Notes: generated by a model from the letters alone, not told the origin. 64,000 nucleotides of DNA from an uncultured Bacteroides sp. (GCA_900766005.1 CAAFTU010000030.1:1-64000), one strand, 5' to 3'. Shown: positions 26,221 through 34,741, numbered from the stretch's first letter. A program made the numbers and translations.

Positions 26221-27032
26221 GCAATCCTTACTTATCGGCTTATGTAGCACAGCATTTACGTGCTTGCCAGCTGAAGCAGCTGGGCATCTTGGAAGAGGTG
26301 GACCGCATCTGCCGCAAGCATCACATCCCCTACTGGCTCGACGGCGGCACATTGCTGGGAGCGGTGCGTCACGGAGGGTTTATTCCTTGGGATGATGACA
26401 TTGACCTGGGGATGCTTTTGCCCGATTTGCAGCGCTTTGTGGAGGTGGCCCCGGCTGAATTGTCGGAATCGCTGTTTCTGCAAACGCCGGAGAGTGACCC
26501 GCTGAACAAGGAGCCTATTATCAAGATACGAGATTTGAATTCGCTTTACATTGAAGCGGGGGATACGTTTGACGTGAGTTACGAGAAGGGTCTTTTTCTG
26601 GATATTTTCCCTTTCATCCCTTATCCGGATGTGCCCCGTTCGTGGGTGAAGCGGTTCTGCAAAGGCATTTCTACCAGTTATTCCATCTTGCATGCGCGTC
26701 ATTACTACAGCCTGCGCTCTTTTGCCGAGTTTTTCTATTTCGGCCTGAAGTATGTGTCCTACCGGGCCATCTGGCGTGTGCTGTGTCTGTGTAGGAAGAA
26801 AGACAAGTACCTGTCGAATGTGTTGATAAACAACGGATATGGCATTATGCACCGCAACGACTGTGTGTTCCCTCTTTCCGAGATTACGTTTGAAGGAAAG
26901 AAATTCAGTGCACCGGCTTGTCCCGATGCTTATCTGAAAGATTTGTATAAGAATTACATGGATATTCCGCCCAAGGACAAGCAGAAAATCCATGCGGTTT
27001 ATATTCACCCTGAATTAATCAAGAAGTCATGA
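26217..27032 (+). CDS. LicD family phosphotransferase
   Basis: Nucleotidyltransferase-fold enzyme, 271 aa, that moves a phospho-alcohol group from a CDP donor to a sugar. The LicD signature WLDGGTLLGAVRHGGFIPWD with the metal-binding D-D-D-I-D spans residues 40-63. Family members transfer phosphocholine (LicD) or, in human fukutin and FKRP, ribitol phosphate. Because the gene overlaps by 4 bases with a predicted CDP-ribitol synthase and no choline uptake or activation gene (licA, licB, licC) is present, ribitol phosphate is the favoured donor group. That choice is inferred. A glycosyltransferase overlaps its 3' end by 4 bases. Confidence 0.88.
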   Translation: MSNPYLSAYVAQHLRACQLKQLGILEEVDRICRKHHIPYWLDGGTLLGAVRHGGFIPWDDDIDLGMLLPDLQRFVEVAPAELSESLFLQTPESDPLNKEPIIKIRDLNSLYIEAGDTFDVSYEKGLFLDIFPFIPYPDVPRSWVKRFCKGISTSYSILHARHYYSLRSFAEFFYFGLKYVSYRAIWRVLCLCRKKDKYLSNVLINNGYGIMHRNDCVFPLSEITFEGKKFSAPACPDAYLKDLYKNYMDIPPKDKQKIHAVYIHPELIKKS

Positions 27033-28045
27033 AACCTGCTTTAGTAGACGTAGCGGTATTGATATTGTTTTTCAACCGCCCGCAGCAGCTGTCGGAGGTG
27101 TTTGAGCAAGTGAGGAAGGCCCGGCCTTCCCGCCTGTTTCTTTATCAGGACGGTCCGCGGGGGGAACATGACCGGGCCGGTATCATGGCCTGTAGGGAAG
27201 TCGTGTCGCAGATTGATTGGGAATGTGAGGTGGAACGGCTTTATCAGGAGAAGAACCTGGGCTGCGATCCTTCGGAGTACATTTCTCAGAAGTGGGCCTT
27301 CTCGAAGGTAGACAAGTGTATCGTGCTCGAGGATGATGATGTGCCGGCTGTTTCCTTTTTCCGGTTTTGCAAGGAGATGCTGGATAAATATGAGCATGAT
27401 TCCCGTATCAGCATGATTGCCGGATTCAACCCTGAGGAGGTGACGGAAGGGGTGCCTTGCGACTATATTTTCTCGACCAATTTCTCTATCTGGGGCTGGG
27501 CCAGCTGGAAGCGGGTGGTGGACCAGTGGGATGAGTTTTATACTTTTCTGGACGACTCTTTTTCGATGCAGCAGCTGGAGCAGCTGATTGAGGAACGTAA
27601 ATTCAGAAGTGATTTCATCTATATGTGCCAGTGTCACCGGCAACAGAAGAAGGCGTTTTACGAAACCATCTTCCATGCTTCTATTCTGTTCAACTCGGGG
27701 TTGAGCATTGTGCCTGTGCGCAATATGATCAACAACCTGGGAGTGACATCCGACTCGACTCATTTTGCGGGTTCTGTTCATACGTTGCCCAAAGGGTATC
27801 GTCGCATTTTCACGATGAAGCGTTATGAAATAGAGTTTCCGCTGAAGCATCCCCGTTATGTCATAGAGCATGTGGCTCATAAGAAAAATGTGTATCGCAT
27901 CATGGCGTGGGGACATCCGTGGATCAAGGTGGGACGGTCGTTCGAGGAACTGTTTCTCAATTTGCGCTACGGTAATTTTTCCATTATTATGAAAGCTGTA
28001 AAAAATAGAATAAACAAATGGCTGAAAAGAAACAAGCATCACTAA
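27029..28045 (+). CDS. Glycosyltransferase, GNT-I-like/HlpA type
   Basis: A 338 aa sugar transferase with a GT-A fold. The N-terminus VAVLILFFNRPQQLSEVF starts the nucleotide-binding strand, and the metal-binding motif V-L-E-D-D-D-V at about residues 106-112 matches the family sometimes labelled hemolytic protein HlpA-like or GNT-I-like. NLGCDPS and WGWASWKRV are further family marks. Donor and acceptor sugars are unknown. It overlaps the LicD gene by 4 bases and the next glycosyltransferase by 28 bases. Confidence 0.85.
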   Translation: MKPALVDVAVLILFFNRPQQLSEVFEQVRKARPSRLFLYQDGPRGEHDRAGIMACREVVSQIDWECEVERLYQEKNLGCDPSEYISQKWAFSKVDKCIVLEDDDVPAVSFFRFCKEMLDKYEHDSRISMIAGFNPEEVTEGVPCDYIFSTNFSIWGWASWKRVVDQWDEFYTFLDDSFSMQQLEQLIEERKFRSDFIYMCQCHRQQKKAFYETIFHASILFNSGLSIVPVRNMINNLGVTSDSTHFAGSVHTLPKGYRRIFTMKRYEIEFPLKHPRYVIEHVAHKKNVYRIMAWGHPWIKVGRSFEELFLNLRYGNFSIIMKAVKNRINKWLKRNKHH

Positions 28046-29136
28046 GCAAAGGGCTTTCCATTTATTTTTATCACACCCGGTTGACAAGGGAGAGTTATGA
28101 GGAATGGAAGGAGTATAAATTTCCCGGACATATTCTCTACGGACTGCCTTTGCTGGAAAACTATGGCATTGAGGCTGTGATGCACCGCTACAGGTATTTC
28201 CCGAGCCGGCTGAAGCTGATGTGGTATGCCACCAAGGAGATTCTGTTTTGCAAGGAAAAGTATGAGGTGCTTTATGCCACTTCTTTCCGGGGCATCGAAC
28301 CGGTGATTTTTCTGCGCGCATTGGGGCTCTACCGCAAGCCTATCGTGCTGTGGCATCACACGGCGGTGGTGCGTAATGCTCATCCGTGCCGTGAATTTCT
28401 GTCCCGCTTCTTTTACAAGGGTATCGACCGGATGTTTCTCTTTAGCCGTAAGCTCATCCGTGACTCACTGAAGACGGGTAAAGTGGCAGAGCGGAAGTTG
28501 CAGCTGGTGCACTGGGGGCCCGACTTGGCTTTCTATGATCATCTGCTTGCCGAAATGCCTCACCGCCAACCGGCCGGGTTTATTTCCACCGGTAAGGAGA
28601 ACCGGGATGTGGAAACGCTTTTGAAGGCTTTTGGACAGACGGAGGAGCAGCTGGATGTGTATATTTCGGTGTCGTGCGGAAATATCAATTATAAAAAGAT
28701 TCTCGACCGCTGTCCTGTCTCTGAGGCTGTGAGGATTCATTATACAGACGGGGTCATCCCTTACGAATTGGGCAAACTGGTGGCACAAAAGAGTTGCATT
28801 GTGATTTGCTGTCTGGATTTTCCTTATACCGTGGGGCTCACTACGCTGGTGGAAGCGTTTGCTTTGGGGATGCCGGTTATCTGTTCGCGTAATCCGAATT
28901 TTGAAATTGATATCGATAAAGAAGAAATAGGCATTACGGTGCCCTATGGCGATGTGCAGGGATGGGTAGATGCCATCCGTTATATCTCTACGCATCCGGA
29001 GGAGGCACGGCGGATGGGGCAGAATGCCCGCAGGCTGGCAGAAGAGCGATTCAACCTGGAAATCTTTTCGCGCGAAATAGCAGAAAGCTTGCTGGATGTG
29101 TCCCGCATTTCTTCTAAAAATCGTAACTTTGCCTAA
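28018..29136 (+). CDS. Glycosyltransferase, GT-B fold
   Basis: A 372 aa predicted glycosyltransferase with a GT-B layout: an N-terminal acceptor domain and a C-terminal donor domain with TTLVEAFALGMPVICSRNPN near residue 280, the GT4-like E-x7-E region. It lacks a signal peptide and probably works on the cytoplasmic face of the membrane. The 28-base overlap with the preceding gene is accepted because the reading MAEKKQASLSKGLSIYFYH enters the first strand directly. Substrate unknown. Confidence 0.8.
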   Translation: MAEKKQASLSKGLSIYFYHTRLTRESYEEWKEYKFPGHILYGLPLLENYGIEAVMHRYRYFPSRLKLMWYATKEILFCKEKYEVLYATSFRGIEPVIFLRALGLYRKPIVLWHHTAVVRNAHPCREFLSRFFYKGIDRMFLFSRKLIRDSLKTGKVAERKLQLVHWGPDLAFYDHLLAEMPHRQPAGFISTGKENRDVETLLKAFGQTEEQLDVYISVSCGNINYKKILDRCPVSEAVRIHYTDGVIPYELGKLVAQKSCIVICCLDFPYTVGLTTLVEAFALGMPVICSRNPNFEIDIDKEEIGITVPYGDVQGWVDAIRYISTHPEEARRMGQNARRLAEERFNLEIFSREIAESLLDVSRISSKNRNFA

Positions 29137-29145
29137 AATTTTGTC

Positions 29146-30411
29146 ATGAGAGTCCTGATTATAAATACATCTGAACGAATAGGAGGAGCGGCTATCGCAG
29201 CGGGCAGGCTGATGGAAGCGCTGAAGAACAATGGTATCAAGGCCAAAATGCTGGTGCGTGATAAGCAGACCGACCAGATTAGTGTGGTGGGGCTGAAGCG
29301 CAACTGGATGCAAGTGTGGAAGTTCATGTGGGAACGCATTGTCATCTGGAAGGCCAACCGCTTTCGCCGGAATCATTTGTTTGATGTAGATATTGCCAAT
29401 ACGGGTACGGATATCACTTCTTTGCCGGAATTCCGGCAGGCGGATGTGATTCATCTGCATTGGGTCAATCAGGGGATGCTTTCATTGAAAGACATGGAGA
29501 AGATTCTGAAGTCGGGTAAGCCGGTGGTGTGGACCATGCACGACATGTGGCCTTGTACAGGTATCTGTCATTATGCCCGCACCTGCACGCATTACCGGCA
29601 GGAATGTCATCACTGTCCGTATATTTATAAGGGAGGAGGCAAGAAGGATTTGTCTTATCGCATCTTCCGTAAGAAGAAGGCTTTGTATAAACAGGCTCCC
29701 ATCCATTTTGTGACGTGCAGCCGCTGGCTGAAGGAGCAGGCTCAAAGCAGTGCACTGCTTCAGGGTAAGAGTGTGGTGGATATTCCCAATGCCATCAATA
29801 CGCATTTGTTTAAGCCGCAGGATAAGCTGAAAGCAAGGGGGAAGTTCCACTTGCCGGAAGAAGGTAGACTGATTCTGTTTGGCTCGCTGAAAATTACCGA
29901 CCAGCGGAAGGGGGCTCAGTATCTTATTGATGCCTGCAAGTGGCTGGCCGAAAAGCATCCCGAATGGAAGGATACGGTAGGTGTGGTGGTGTTTGGCAAC
30001 CAGTCGCAGCAGCTGCAGGAACAGCTACCTTTCCGTGTGTACTCGCTTCCTTATATCAAAAACGACCATGAGGTGGTGGATATCTACAACGCCGTGGATC
30101 TTTTTGCCATTCCTTCGCTGGAGGAAAATCTGCCCAATATGATTATGGAGGCAATGGCTTGTGGGGTGCCTTGTGTGGGTTTCAATGTGGGAGGTATTCC
30201 TGAAATGATTGATCATTTGCACAATGGTTATGTGGCACAATACAAGTCGTCGGAAGACCTGGGTAATGGCATTTATTGGGTACTGACTGAACCGGATTAT
30301 GCTGAACTTTCGACGGAGGCACGACGTAAGGTGCTGGGTAACTATTCTGAAAGTGCGGTGGCGAAAAAATATACGGACGTTTACAATAAAATAACGGGAA
30401 CTTATGCATAA
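29146..30411 (+). CDS. Glycosyltransferase family 4
   Basis: A 421 aa GT-B enzyme. The N-terminal MRVLIINTSERIGGAAIAAG carries the typical glycine-rich acceptor loop, WTMHDMWPCTG is a mark of GT4 enzymes in Bacteroides glycan loci, and PSLEENLPNMIMEAMACGVP near residue 325 is the donor-binding E-x7-E motif. A CHHC-type cysteine-histidine cluster (CTHYRQECHHC near 150) is present, as in related enzymes. Substrate unknown. Starts 9 bases after the previous gene and overlaps the next by 8. Confidence 0.9.
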   Translation: MRVLIINTSERIGGAAIAAGRLMEALKNNGIKAKMLVRDKQTDQISVVGLKRNWMQVWKFMWERIVIWKANRFRRNHLFDVDIANTGTDITSLPEFRQADVIHLHWVNQGMLSLKDMEKILKSGKPVVWTMHDMWPCTGICHYARTCTHYRQECHHCPYIYKGGGKKDLSYRIFRKKKALYKQAPIHFVTCSRWLKEQAQSSALLQGKSVVDIPNAINTHLFKPQDKLKARGKFHLPEEGRLILFGSLKITDQRKGAQYLIDACKWLAEKHPEWKDTVGVVVFGNQSQQLQEQLPFRVYSLPYIKNDHEVVDIYNAVDLFAIPSLEENLPNMIMEAMACGVPCVGFNVGGIPEMIDHLHNGYVAQYKSSEDLGNGIYWVLTEPDYAELSTEARRKVLGNYSESAVAKKYTDVYNKITGTYA

Positions 30412-31153
30412 TATTCATCCTTCCCCCAAGTTTTCTGTGATTACGGTGACCTACAATGCCGAGAAGGTGTTGGAGGATACCATACAGAGTGTCATCACAC
30501 AGACGTATCATCACGTGGAGTATATTATTGTGGATGGCGGTTCGACGGACGGGACGCTGGCTATTATCAACCGGTACCGCTCGCGTATCCACAAGGTGGT
30601 CAGCGAACCGGATAAGGGGCTGTATGATGCCATGAACAAGGGGATAGCGCTGGCTACGGGTGATTATCTCTGTTTTCTGAATGCCGGTGATTGCTTTCAT
30701 GAGGATGACACGCTGCTGCAGATGACGCACAGCATCTACGGGGCGGAGTTGCCGGATGTGCTGTATGGAGAGACGGCGATTGTAGACAAAGAGCGTCATT
30801 TTCTTCGCATGCGTCGGCTGTCAGCACCGGAGCATTTGACGTGGGAGAGTTTTAAGCAGGGGATGCTGGTGTGTCATCAGGCTTTTTTTGCCCGTCACAC
30901 GTTAGTGGAACCTTACGACTTGCACTATCGTTTTTCGGCTGATTTCGACTGGTGTATCCGGATCATGAAGAAAGCACGGGTGCTTCATAATACGCATCTC
31001 ACGCTGATTGATTACCTGGATGAGGGCATGACCACCCGCAACCGGAAAGCTTCTCTCAAAGAGCGTTTCCGGATTATGGTGAAGCATTACGGGTGGTTGG
31101 GTACGGTGGCCCGTCATGCATGGTTTGTCTTGCGACTGGGCATCAAAAGATAA
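30404..31153 (+). CDS. Glycosyltransferase family 2
   Basis: A 249 aa GT-A enzyme. FSVITVTYNAEKVLEDTIQS at the N-terminus, the DGGSTDGT nucleotide-binding motif near residue 45 and SEPDKGLYDAMNKGIALATG are characteristic of WcaA-like GT2 enzymes. The metal-binding D-x-D is replaced by the N-A-G-D form (FLNAGDCF) common in this subgroup. It is the last gene of the rightward glycan locus and overlaps the GT4 gene by 8 bases. Sugar specificity cannot be read from the sequence. Confidence 0.92.
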   Translation: MHNIHPSPKFSVITVTYNAEKVLEDTIQSVITQTYHHVEYIIVDGGSTDGTLAIINRYRSRIHKVVSEPDKGLYDAMNKGIALATGDYLCFLNAGDCFHEDDTLLQMTHSIYGAELPDVLYGETAIVDKERHFLRMRRLSAPEHLTWESFKQGMLVCHQAFFARHTLVEPYDLHYRFSADFDWCIRIMKKARVLHNTHLTLIDYLDEGMTTRNRKASLKERFRIMVKHYGWLGTVARHAWFVLRLGIKR

Positions 31154-31223
31154 ATTTTGGTCTGCCAGTCATGATTCTGCTGCCTATTCTTTCCATAAGA
31201 ATGCTTCTTTCTGAGATTGAAAA

Positions 31224-31922
31224 TTAGCAGTTTAATAGCTTAATCAATTCCTCTACTCCTTCCGAAGCTCCTTTTTGAATGACATGAACCGGTCGGGAGG
31301 AATGGGTGTCTACCGGCTTGGGGTCAATGAGGTATACCTTGGCCTTGCTCGGCACGTAATGCAGCAGTCCGGCTGCCGGATATACGTTGAGTGAGGTGCC
31401 GATAATCACGAATATATCGGTCTGTTCAACCACTTGGATGGCTTTTTCGATTTCGGGCACTGCCTCTCCGAACCACACGATGAACGGGCGTAGCTGGGTG
31501 CCGTCGCCTGCTTTGTCGCCAATTTTCACCTCATATTCTGCTGGTTTCAGTTCTTTGATGTACTGCGGATTATACGGATCGCGGCTGGAACATACCTTTG
31601 TCAGTTCACCATGTAGGTGGATGATGTGGCTGCTTCCGGCACGTTCGTGCAGGTTGTCGATATTCTGAGTGACCACTGTCACGTGGTACTGCTGCTCCAA
31701 GGTGGCAAGCAATTCATGTCCGCGGTTGGGTTTCACTTCCAGCAGTTGCTTTCGCCGTTCGTTGTAGAATTTTGTCACCAGTGCCGGATTGCGCAAGTAG
31801 CCTTCAGGGGTAGCAACCTGCTCCACCGGATATTGGTCCCATAGTCCTCCGGCATCCCGAAATGTACTGATACCACTTTCGGCACTCATGCCTGCACCTG
31901 TTAAAATGACCAGATTCTTCAT
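31224..31922 (-). CDS. Sirtuin NAD-dependent deacylase, zinc cysteines missing
   Basis: Removes acyl groups from lysine using NAD. The 232 aa protein has GAGMSAESGI (9-18), the TFRDAGGLW loop, QNID (86-89) and catalytic H104 in HLHG. The Y53-x-x-R56 pair (FYNERRKQL) that marks class III desuccinylase/deacetylase enzymes such as E. coli CobB is kept. The four zinc-binding cysteines are not: only C111 lies in the region, and the expected C-x-x-C pairs are replaced by CSSRDPYNPQ and a lysine-rich stretch. It is monocistronic and convergent with the glycan locus. Confidence 0.9.
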   Translation of the reverse strand: MKNLVILTGAGMSAESGISTFRDAGGLWDQYPVEQVATPEGYLRNPALVTKFYNERRKQLLEVKPNRGHELLATLEQQYHVTVVTQNIDNLHERAGSSHIIHLHGELTKVCSSRDPYNPQYIKELKPAEYEVKIGDKAGDGTQLRPFIVWFGEAVPEIEKAIQVVEQTDIFVIIGTSLNVYPAAGLLHYVPSKAKVYLIDPKPVDTHSSRPVHVIQKGASEGVEELIKLLNC

Positions 31923-32071
31923 TTTTTCACCTCCTGTTTTTTGATTATATATATATACAAATATAGGGAGAATGAACGAACAATGGAAGGGCTATGCCGG
32001 GAAAAGAAACTATCTTTCACAGATATAAGAATTTTTAAATAGCAAATCCCTCCTCATTCAAATAAAACGTG

Positions 32072-32079
32072 TATTTTTG
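32072..32079 (+). promoter_or_regulatory. -7 box of the FKBP pair
   Basis: TATTTTTG matches TAnnTTTG, 77 bases before the first FKBP start codon. No -33 element of the standard form is clear. The intergenic region 31923-32155 shows nothing else convincing. Confidence 0.45.
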
Positions 32080-32155
32080 CAATTCGCAAATTTACAGTTA
32101 ATTAGAAATAATTTAATGTTTGTGATGGCTTTGTACCATCACTAAAAAGAATAAT

Positions 32156-32740
32156 ATGGATAAATTCAGTTACTCTATTGGCCTGGGAATCGGCCAAAAT
32201 TTAGCAAGCATGGGGATTCAGAATCTCTCAGTAGAAGACTTTGCACAGGCAATTAAAGATGTGTTGGAAGGCAACCAGACTGCAATCAGTCATCAGGAAG
32301 CTCGCGAGATAGTAAACAAGTATTTCGAAGAACTGGAAGCCAAAATGAGTGCGGCTGCTATTGAGCAGGGCAAGGCTTTCCTGGAAGAAAATAAGAAGAG
32401 AGAAGGAGTGGTTACTTTGCCCAGCGGTCTTCAGTATGAAGTCATTACAGAGGGTACAGGTAAGAAGCCTCAGGCTACAGATCAGGTAAGATGCCACTAT
32501 GAGGGAACATTAATCGACGGTACGTTGTTTGATAGTTCTATCAAACGCGGAGAGCCGGCTGTGTTTGGTGTCAACCAGGTGATTCCGGGCTGGGTGGAAG
32601 CTTTGCAACTGATGTCGGAAGGGGCTAAGTGGAAACTGTACATTCCGTCTGACTTGGGCTATGGTGCGAGAGGTGCCGGAGAAATGATTCCTCCTCACAG
32701 CACACTGGTGTTCGAAGTTGAATTAATAGAAGTATTATAA
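32156..32740 (+). CDS. FKBP-type peptidyl-prolyl isomerase, cytoplasmic
   Basis: A 194 aa proline isomerase with an N-terminal helical dimerisation domain (residues about 1-85, as in Mip/FkpA) and a C-terminal FKBP domain (about 90-194) with VRCHYEGTLIDGTLFDSS, VIPGWVEALQLM and IPSDLGYGARG. There is no signal peptide, so it should stay in the cytoplasm. It is followed 16 bases later by a lipoprotein version of the same architecture, probably one transcript. Confidence 0.93.
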   Translation: MDKFSYSIGLGIGQNLASMGIQNLSVEDFAQAIKDVLEGNQTAISHQEAREIVNKYFEELEAKMSAAAIEQGKAFLEENKKREGVVTLPSGLQYEVITEGTGKKPQATDQVRCHYEGTLIDGTLFDSSIKRGEPAVFGVNQVIPGWVEALQLMSEGAKWKLYIPSDLGYGARGAGEMIPPHSTLVFEVELIEVL

Positions 32741-32756
32741 TAAAAAACAAAGCAAA

Positions 32757-33635
32757 ATGAAAAAACTTAGCATTCTTATGACTGTTGCCGCTGCTGCAGG
32801 TCTGGCTTCTTGCTCTATGCAGGGTCCTCAAGCCAAACTGAAAACAGACGTTGACTCACTTTCTTATTCTATCGGTATGGTGCAGACTCAGGGTTTGCAG
32901 AATTATCTGGTAGGCCGTTTGGGCGTGGATACTGCTTACATCGCTGATTTTATCAAAGGTGTGAACGACGGTACTGAAAAGACCAGCAAGCGTGACGTAG
33001 CTTATCTGGCAGGTTTGCAAATCGGTCAGCAAATCAGCAACCAAATGGTGAAGGGTATCAATCAGGAACTGTTTGCCGGAGATTCAACTAAGACAATCAG
33101 CAAGGAAAACTTCCTCGCAGGTTTCATTGCCGGTACATTAGAAAATCACGGTGTGATGACGATGGATCAGGCAGATATGTACACACGTACTGCAATGGAA
33201 ACCATCAAGGCAAAGGCTGTAGCTGAGAAATATGCTGAATATAAAGCTGAAAACGAAAAATTCCTGGCTGATAACAAAACGAAAGAAGGCGTTAAGACAA
33301 CAGCAAGCGGATTGCAGTATAAGGTAATTAAGGAAGGTAAGGGTGAAATTCCTACAGAAACAAGCCGTGTGAAGGTGCACTACAAAGGTACGCTGATTGA
33401 CGGTACTGAATTCGACAGCTCTTACAAACGCAATGAACCGGCTACTTTCGGTGTGAACCAAGTTATCAAGGGATGGACGGAAGCATTGAAACTGATGCCG
33501 GTAGGTTCTAAGTGGGAACTTTACATCCCGCAAGAACTGGCTTACGGTGACAGACAGACTGGCGGTCAGATTAAACCGTTCTCTACTTTGATTTTCGAAG
33601 TTGAACTGTTGGACATCGAAAAAGACAAGAAATAA
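32757..33635 (+). CDS. FKBP-type peptidyl-prolyl isomerase, lipoprotein
   Basis: A 292 aa paralogue of the preceding gene with a signal peptide and lipobox (GLASC, Cys at about residue 19), so it acts in the periplasm or outer membrane in folding of exported proteins. The dimerisation domain spans about 30-175 and the FKBP domain about 185-290 (VKVHYKGTLIDGTEFDSS, VIKGWTEALKLM, IPQELAYGDRQ). The tandem arrangement of a cytoplasmic and an exported copy suggests duplication. Confidence 0.94.
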   Translation: MKKLSILMTVAAAAGLASCSMQGPQAKLKTDVDSLSYSIGMVQTQGLQNYLVGRLGVDTAYIADFIKGVNDGTEKTSKRDVAYLAGLQIGQQISNQMVKGINQELFAGDSTKTISKENFLAGFIAGTLENHGVMTMDQADMYTRTAMETIKAKAVAEKYAEYKAENEKFLADNKTKEGVKTTASGLQYKVIKEGKGEIPTETSRVKVHYKGTLIDGTEFDSSYKRNEPATFGVNQVIKGWTEALKLMPVGSKWELYIPQELAYGDRQTGGQIKPFSTLIFEVELLDIEKDKK

Positions 33636-33660
33636 AAATCTCTTTCAAATAGAAAAAGGT

Positions 33661-33694
33661 AAGAGGTGCAAGGCTTTTGCACCTCTTTTTTTTG
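33661..33694 (+). terminator. Terminator after the FKBP pair
   Basis: AAGAGGTGCAA (33661-33671) pairs with TTGCACCTCTT (33677-33687), followed by a run of T residues. It closes the two-gene FKBP unit. Confidence 0.8.
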
Positions 33695-33744
33695 CTTTTT
33701 CTCCTTTTTTTTCTCAAAAATCAAGAATAATTAAAATAAATCTC

Positions 33745-33752
33745 TATATTTG
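33745..33752 (+). promoter_or_regulatory. -7 box of the Lrp-DUF4491 unit
   Basis: TATATTTG matches TAnnTTTG and lies 41 bases upstream of the Lrp/AsnC start codon. Confidence 0.5.
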
Positions 33753-33793
33753 CTTACTATTTGATAACACGTGGAATTTATTATTAATTATTT

Positions 33794-34258
33794 ATGGAAA
33801 AAATAGACAACCTCGACAGACAGATCCTAGAGATTATCTCTCAGAATGCTCGTATTCCATTTAAAGATGTGGCCGCGGATTGTGGAGTGTCGCGTGCTGC
33901 CATTCACCAGCGCGTGCAAAGGATGATTGACCTAGGTGTCATTGTAGGATCAGGTTACCATGTAAATCCTAAATCTCTTGGTTACAGCACTTGTACATAT
34001 GTAGGAATCAAGCTGGAAAAAGGCTCTATGTATAAGGCTGTTGTGGCAGAATTTGAAAAAATTCCTGAAATTGTAGAATGCCACTTCACGACAGGACCTT
34101 ACACGATGCTGACAAAAGTATATGCGTGTGACAATGAACATCTGATGGATTTGTTGAACAACAAAATGCAGGAAATCCCCGGTGTGGTAGCTACTGAGAC
34201 TTTGATTTCTCTGGAACAGAGCATTAAGAAGGAAATTCCTGTTCATGTGGAGAAGTAA
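33794..34258 (+). CDS. Lrp/AsnC family transcriptional regulator
   Basis: A 154 aa regulator with an N-terminal winged helix (DRQILEIISQNARIPFKDVA, then CGVSRAAIHQRVQRM as recognition helix) and a C-terminal RAM domain (about residues 65-140) that usually binds an amino acid and drives oligomer formation. The effector is not evident. It is followed 3 bases later by a small DUF4491 membrane protein gene. Confidence 0.92.
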   Translation: MEKIDNLDRQILEIISQNARIPFKDVAADCGVSRAAIHQRVQRMIDLGVIVGSGYHVNPKSLGYSTCTYVGIKLEKGSMYKAVVAEFEKIPEIVECHFTTGPYTMLTKVYACDNEHLMDLLNNKMQEIPGVVATETLISLEQSIKKEIPVHVEK

Positions 34259-34261
34259 CGT

Positions 34262-34576
34262 ATGATGGAGCTGCTGAATGATTTTCATCTTCAGGGATTA
34301 TTCATCGGTATTTGTACCTTTTTAATAATCGGCCTTTTTCACCCGGTGGTGATTAAGGCTGAGTATTATTGGGGCACAAAATGCTGGTGGCTTTTTTTGC
34401 TGCTGGGGATAGGAGGGATTGCTTTGTCAGTTTGTGTGCATGAGGTTATGCTCTCTTCGTTGCTGGGTGTCTTTGCTTTCTCTTCTTTCTGGACAATCAA
34501 GGAGATTTTTGATCAAGAGAAACGGGTGGAAAAAGGATGGTTTCCGAAGAACCCCAAGCGAAAATACAAAAAGTAG
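34262..34576 (+). CDS. DUF4491 family small membrane protein
   Basis: A 104 aa protein with three hydrophobic segments (for example GLFIGICTFLIIGLFHPVVI and LFLLLGIGGIALSVCVHEVM) and a basic C-terminus. The pattern matches DUF4491, a family of small membrane proteins in Bacteroidetes without known function. It lies 3 bases after the Lrp gene and is very likely co-transcribed. Confidence 0.8.
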   Translation: MMELLNDFHLQGLFIGICTFLIIGLFHPVVIKAEYYWGTKCWWLFLLLGIGGIALSVCVHEVMLSSLLGVFAFSSFWTIKEIFDQEKRVEKGWFPKNPKRKYKK

Positions 34577-34608
34577 CAAGGAAAGTTTGCTCGTTTTTTT
34601 GAAAAGTA

Positions 34609-34640
34609 TTTGCATAATTCGATAGAAAACACTACTTTTG
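34609..34640 (+). promoter_or_regulatory. Promoter of tRNA-Met
   Basis: TTTG (34609-34612) and TACTTTTG (34633-34640) are 20 bases apart, a very good match to the Bacteroidetes housekeeping promoter, 27 bases before the mature tRNA. Confidence 0.75.
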
Positions 34641-34667
34641 TGACCGCATCGAATAAAAGGATGTATC

Positions 34668-34741
34668 GGACTTGTAGCTCAGTTGGTTAGAGCAACAGAC
34701 TCATAATCTGGAGGTCCCTGGTTCAAGCCCAGGCTGGTCCA
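34668..34741 (+). tRNA. tRNA-Met (CAT anticodon)
   Basis: A complete cloverleaf. The acceptor GGACTTG (34668-34674) faces CTGGTCC near the 3' end, the D-loop has AGTTGGTTAGA, the anticodon loop CTCATAA gives CAT, and the T-loop is GGTTCAAGCC. CCA is not encoded. A CAT anticodon can be elongator Met, initiator Met or lysidine-modified Ile; the D-arm and acceptor best fit elongator Met, but tRNA-Ile2 cannot be excluded by eye. Confidence 0.92.

Noticed and set aside
24910..26352. 480-codon open frame antisense to the cytidylyltransferase-SDR gene
   Set aside because: It is an Arg/His-rich shadow with no recognisable fold; the sense strand has clear motifs of both domains.
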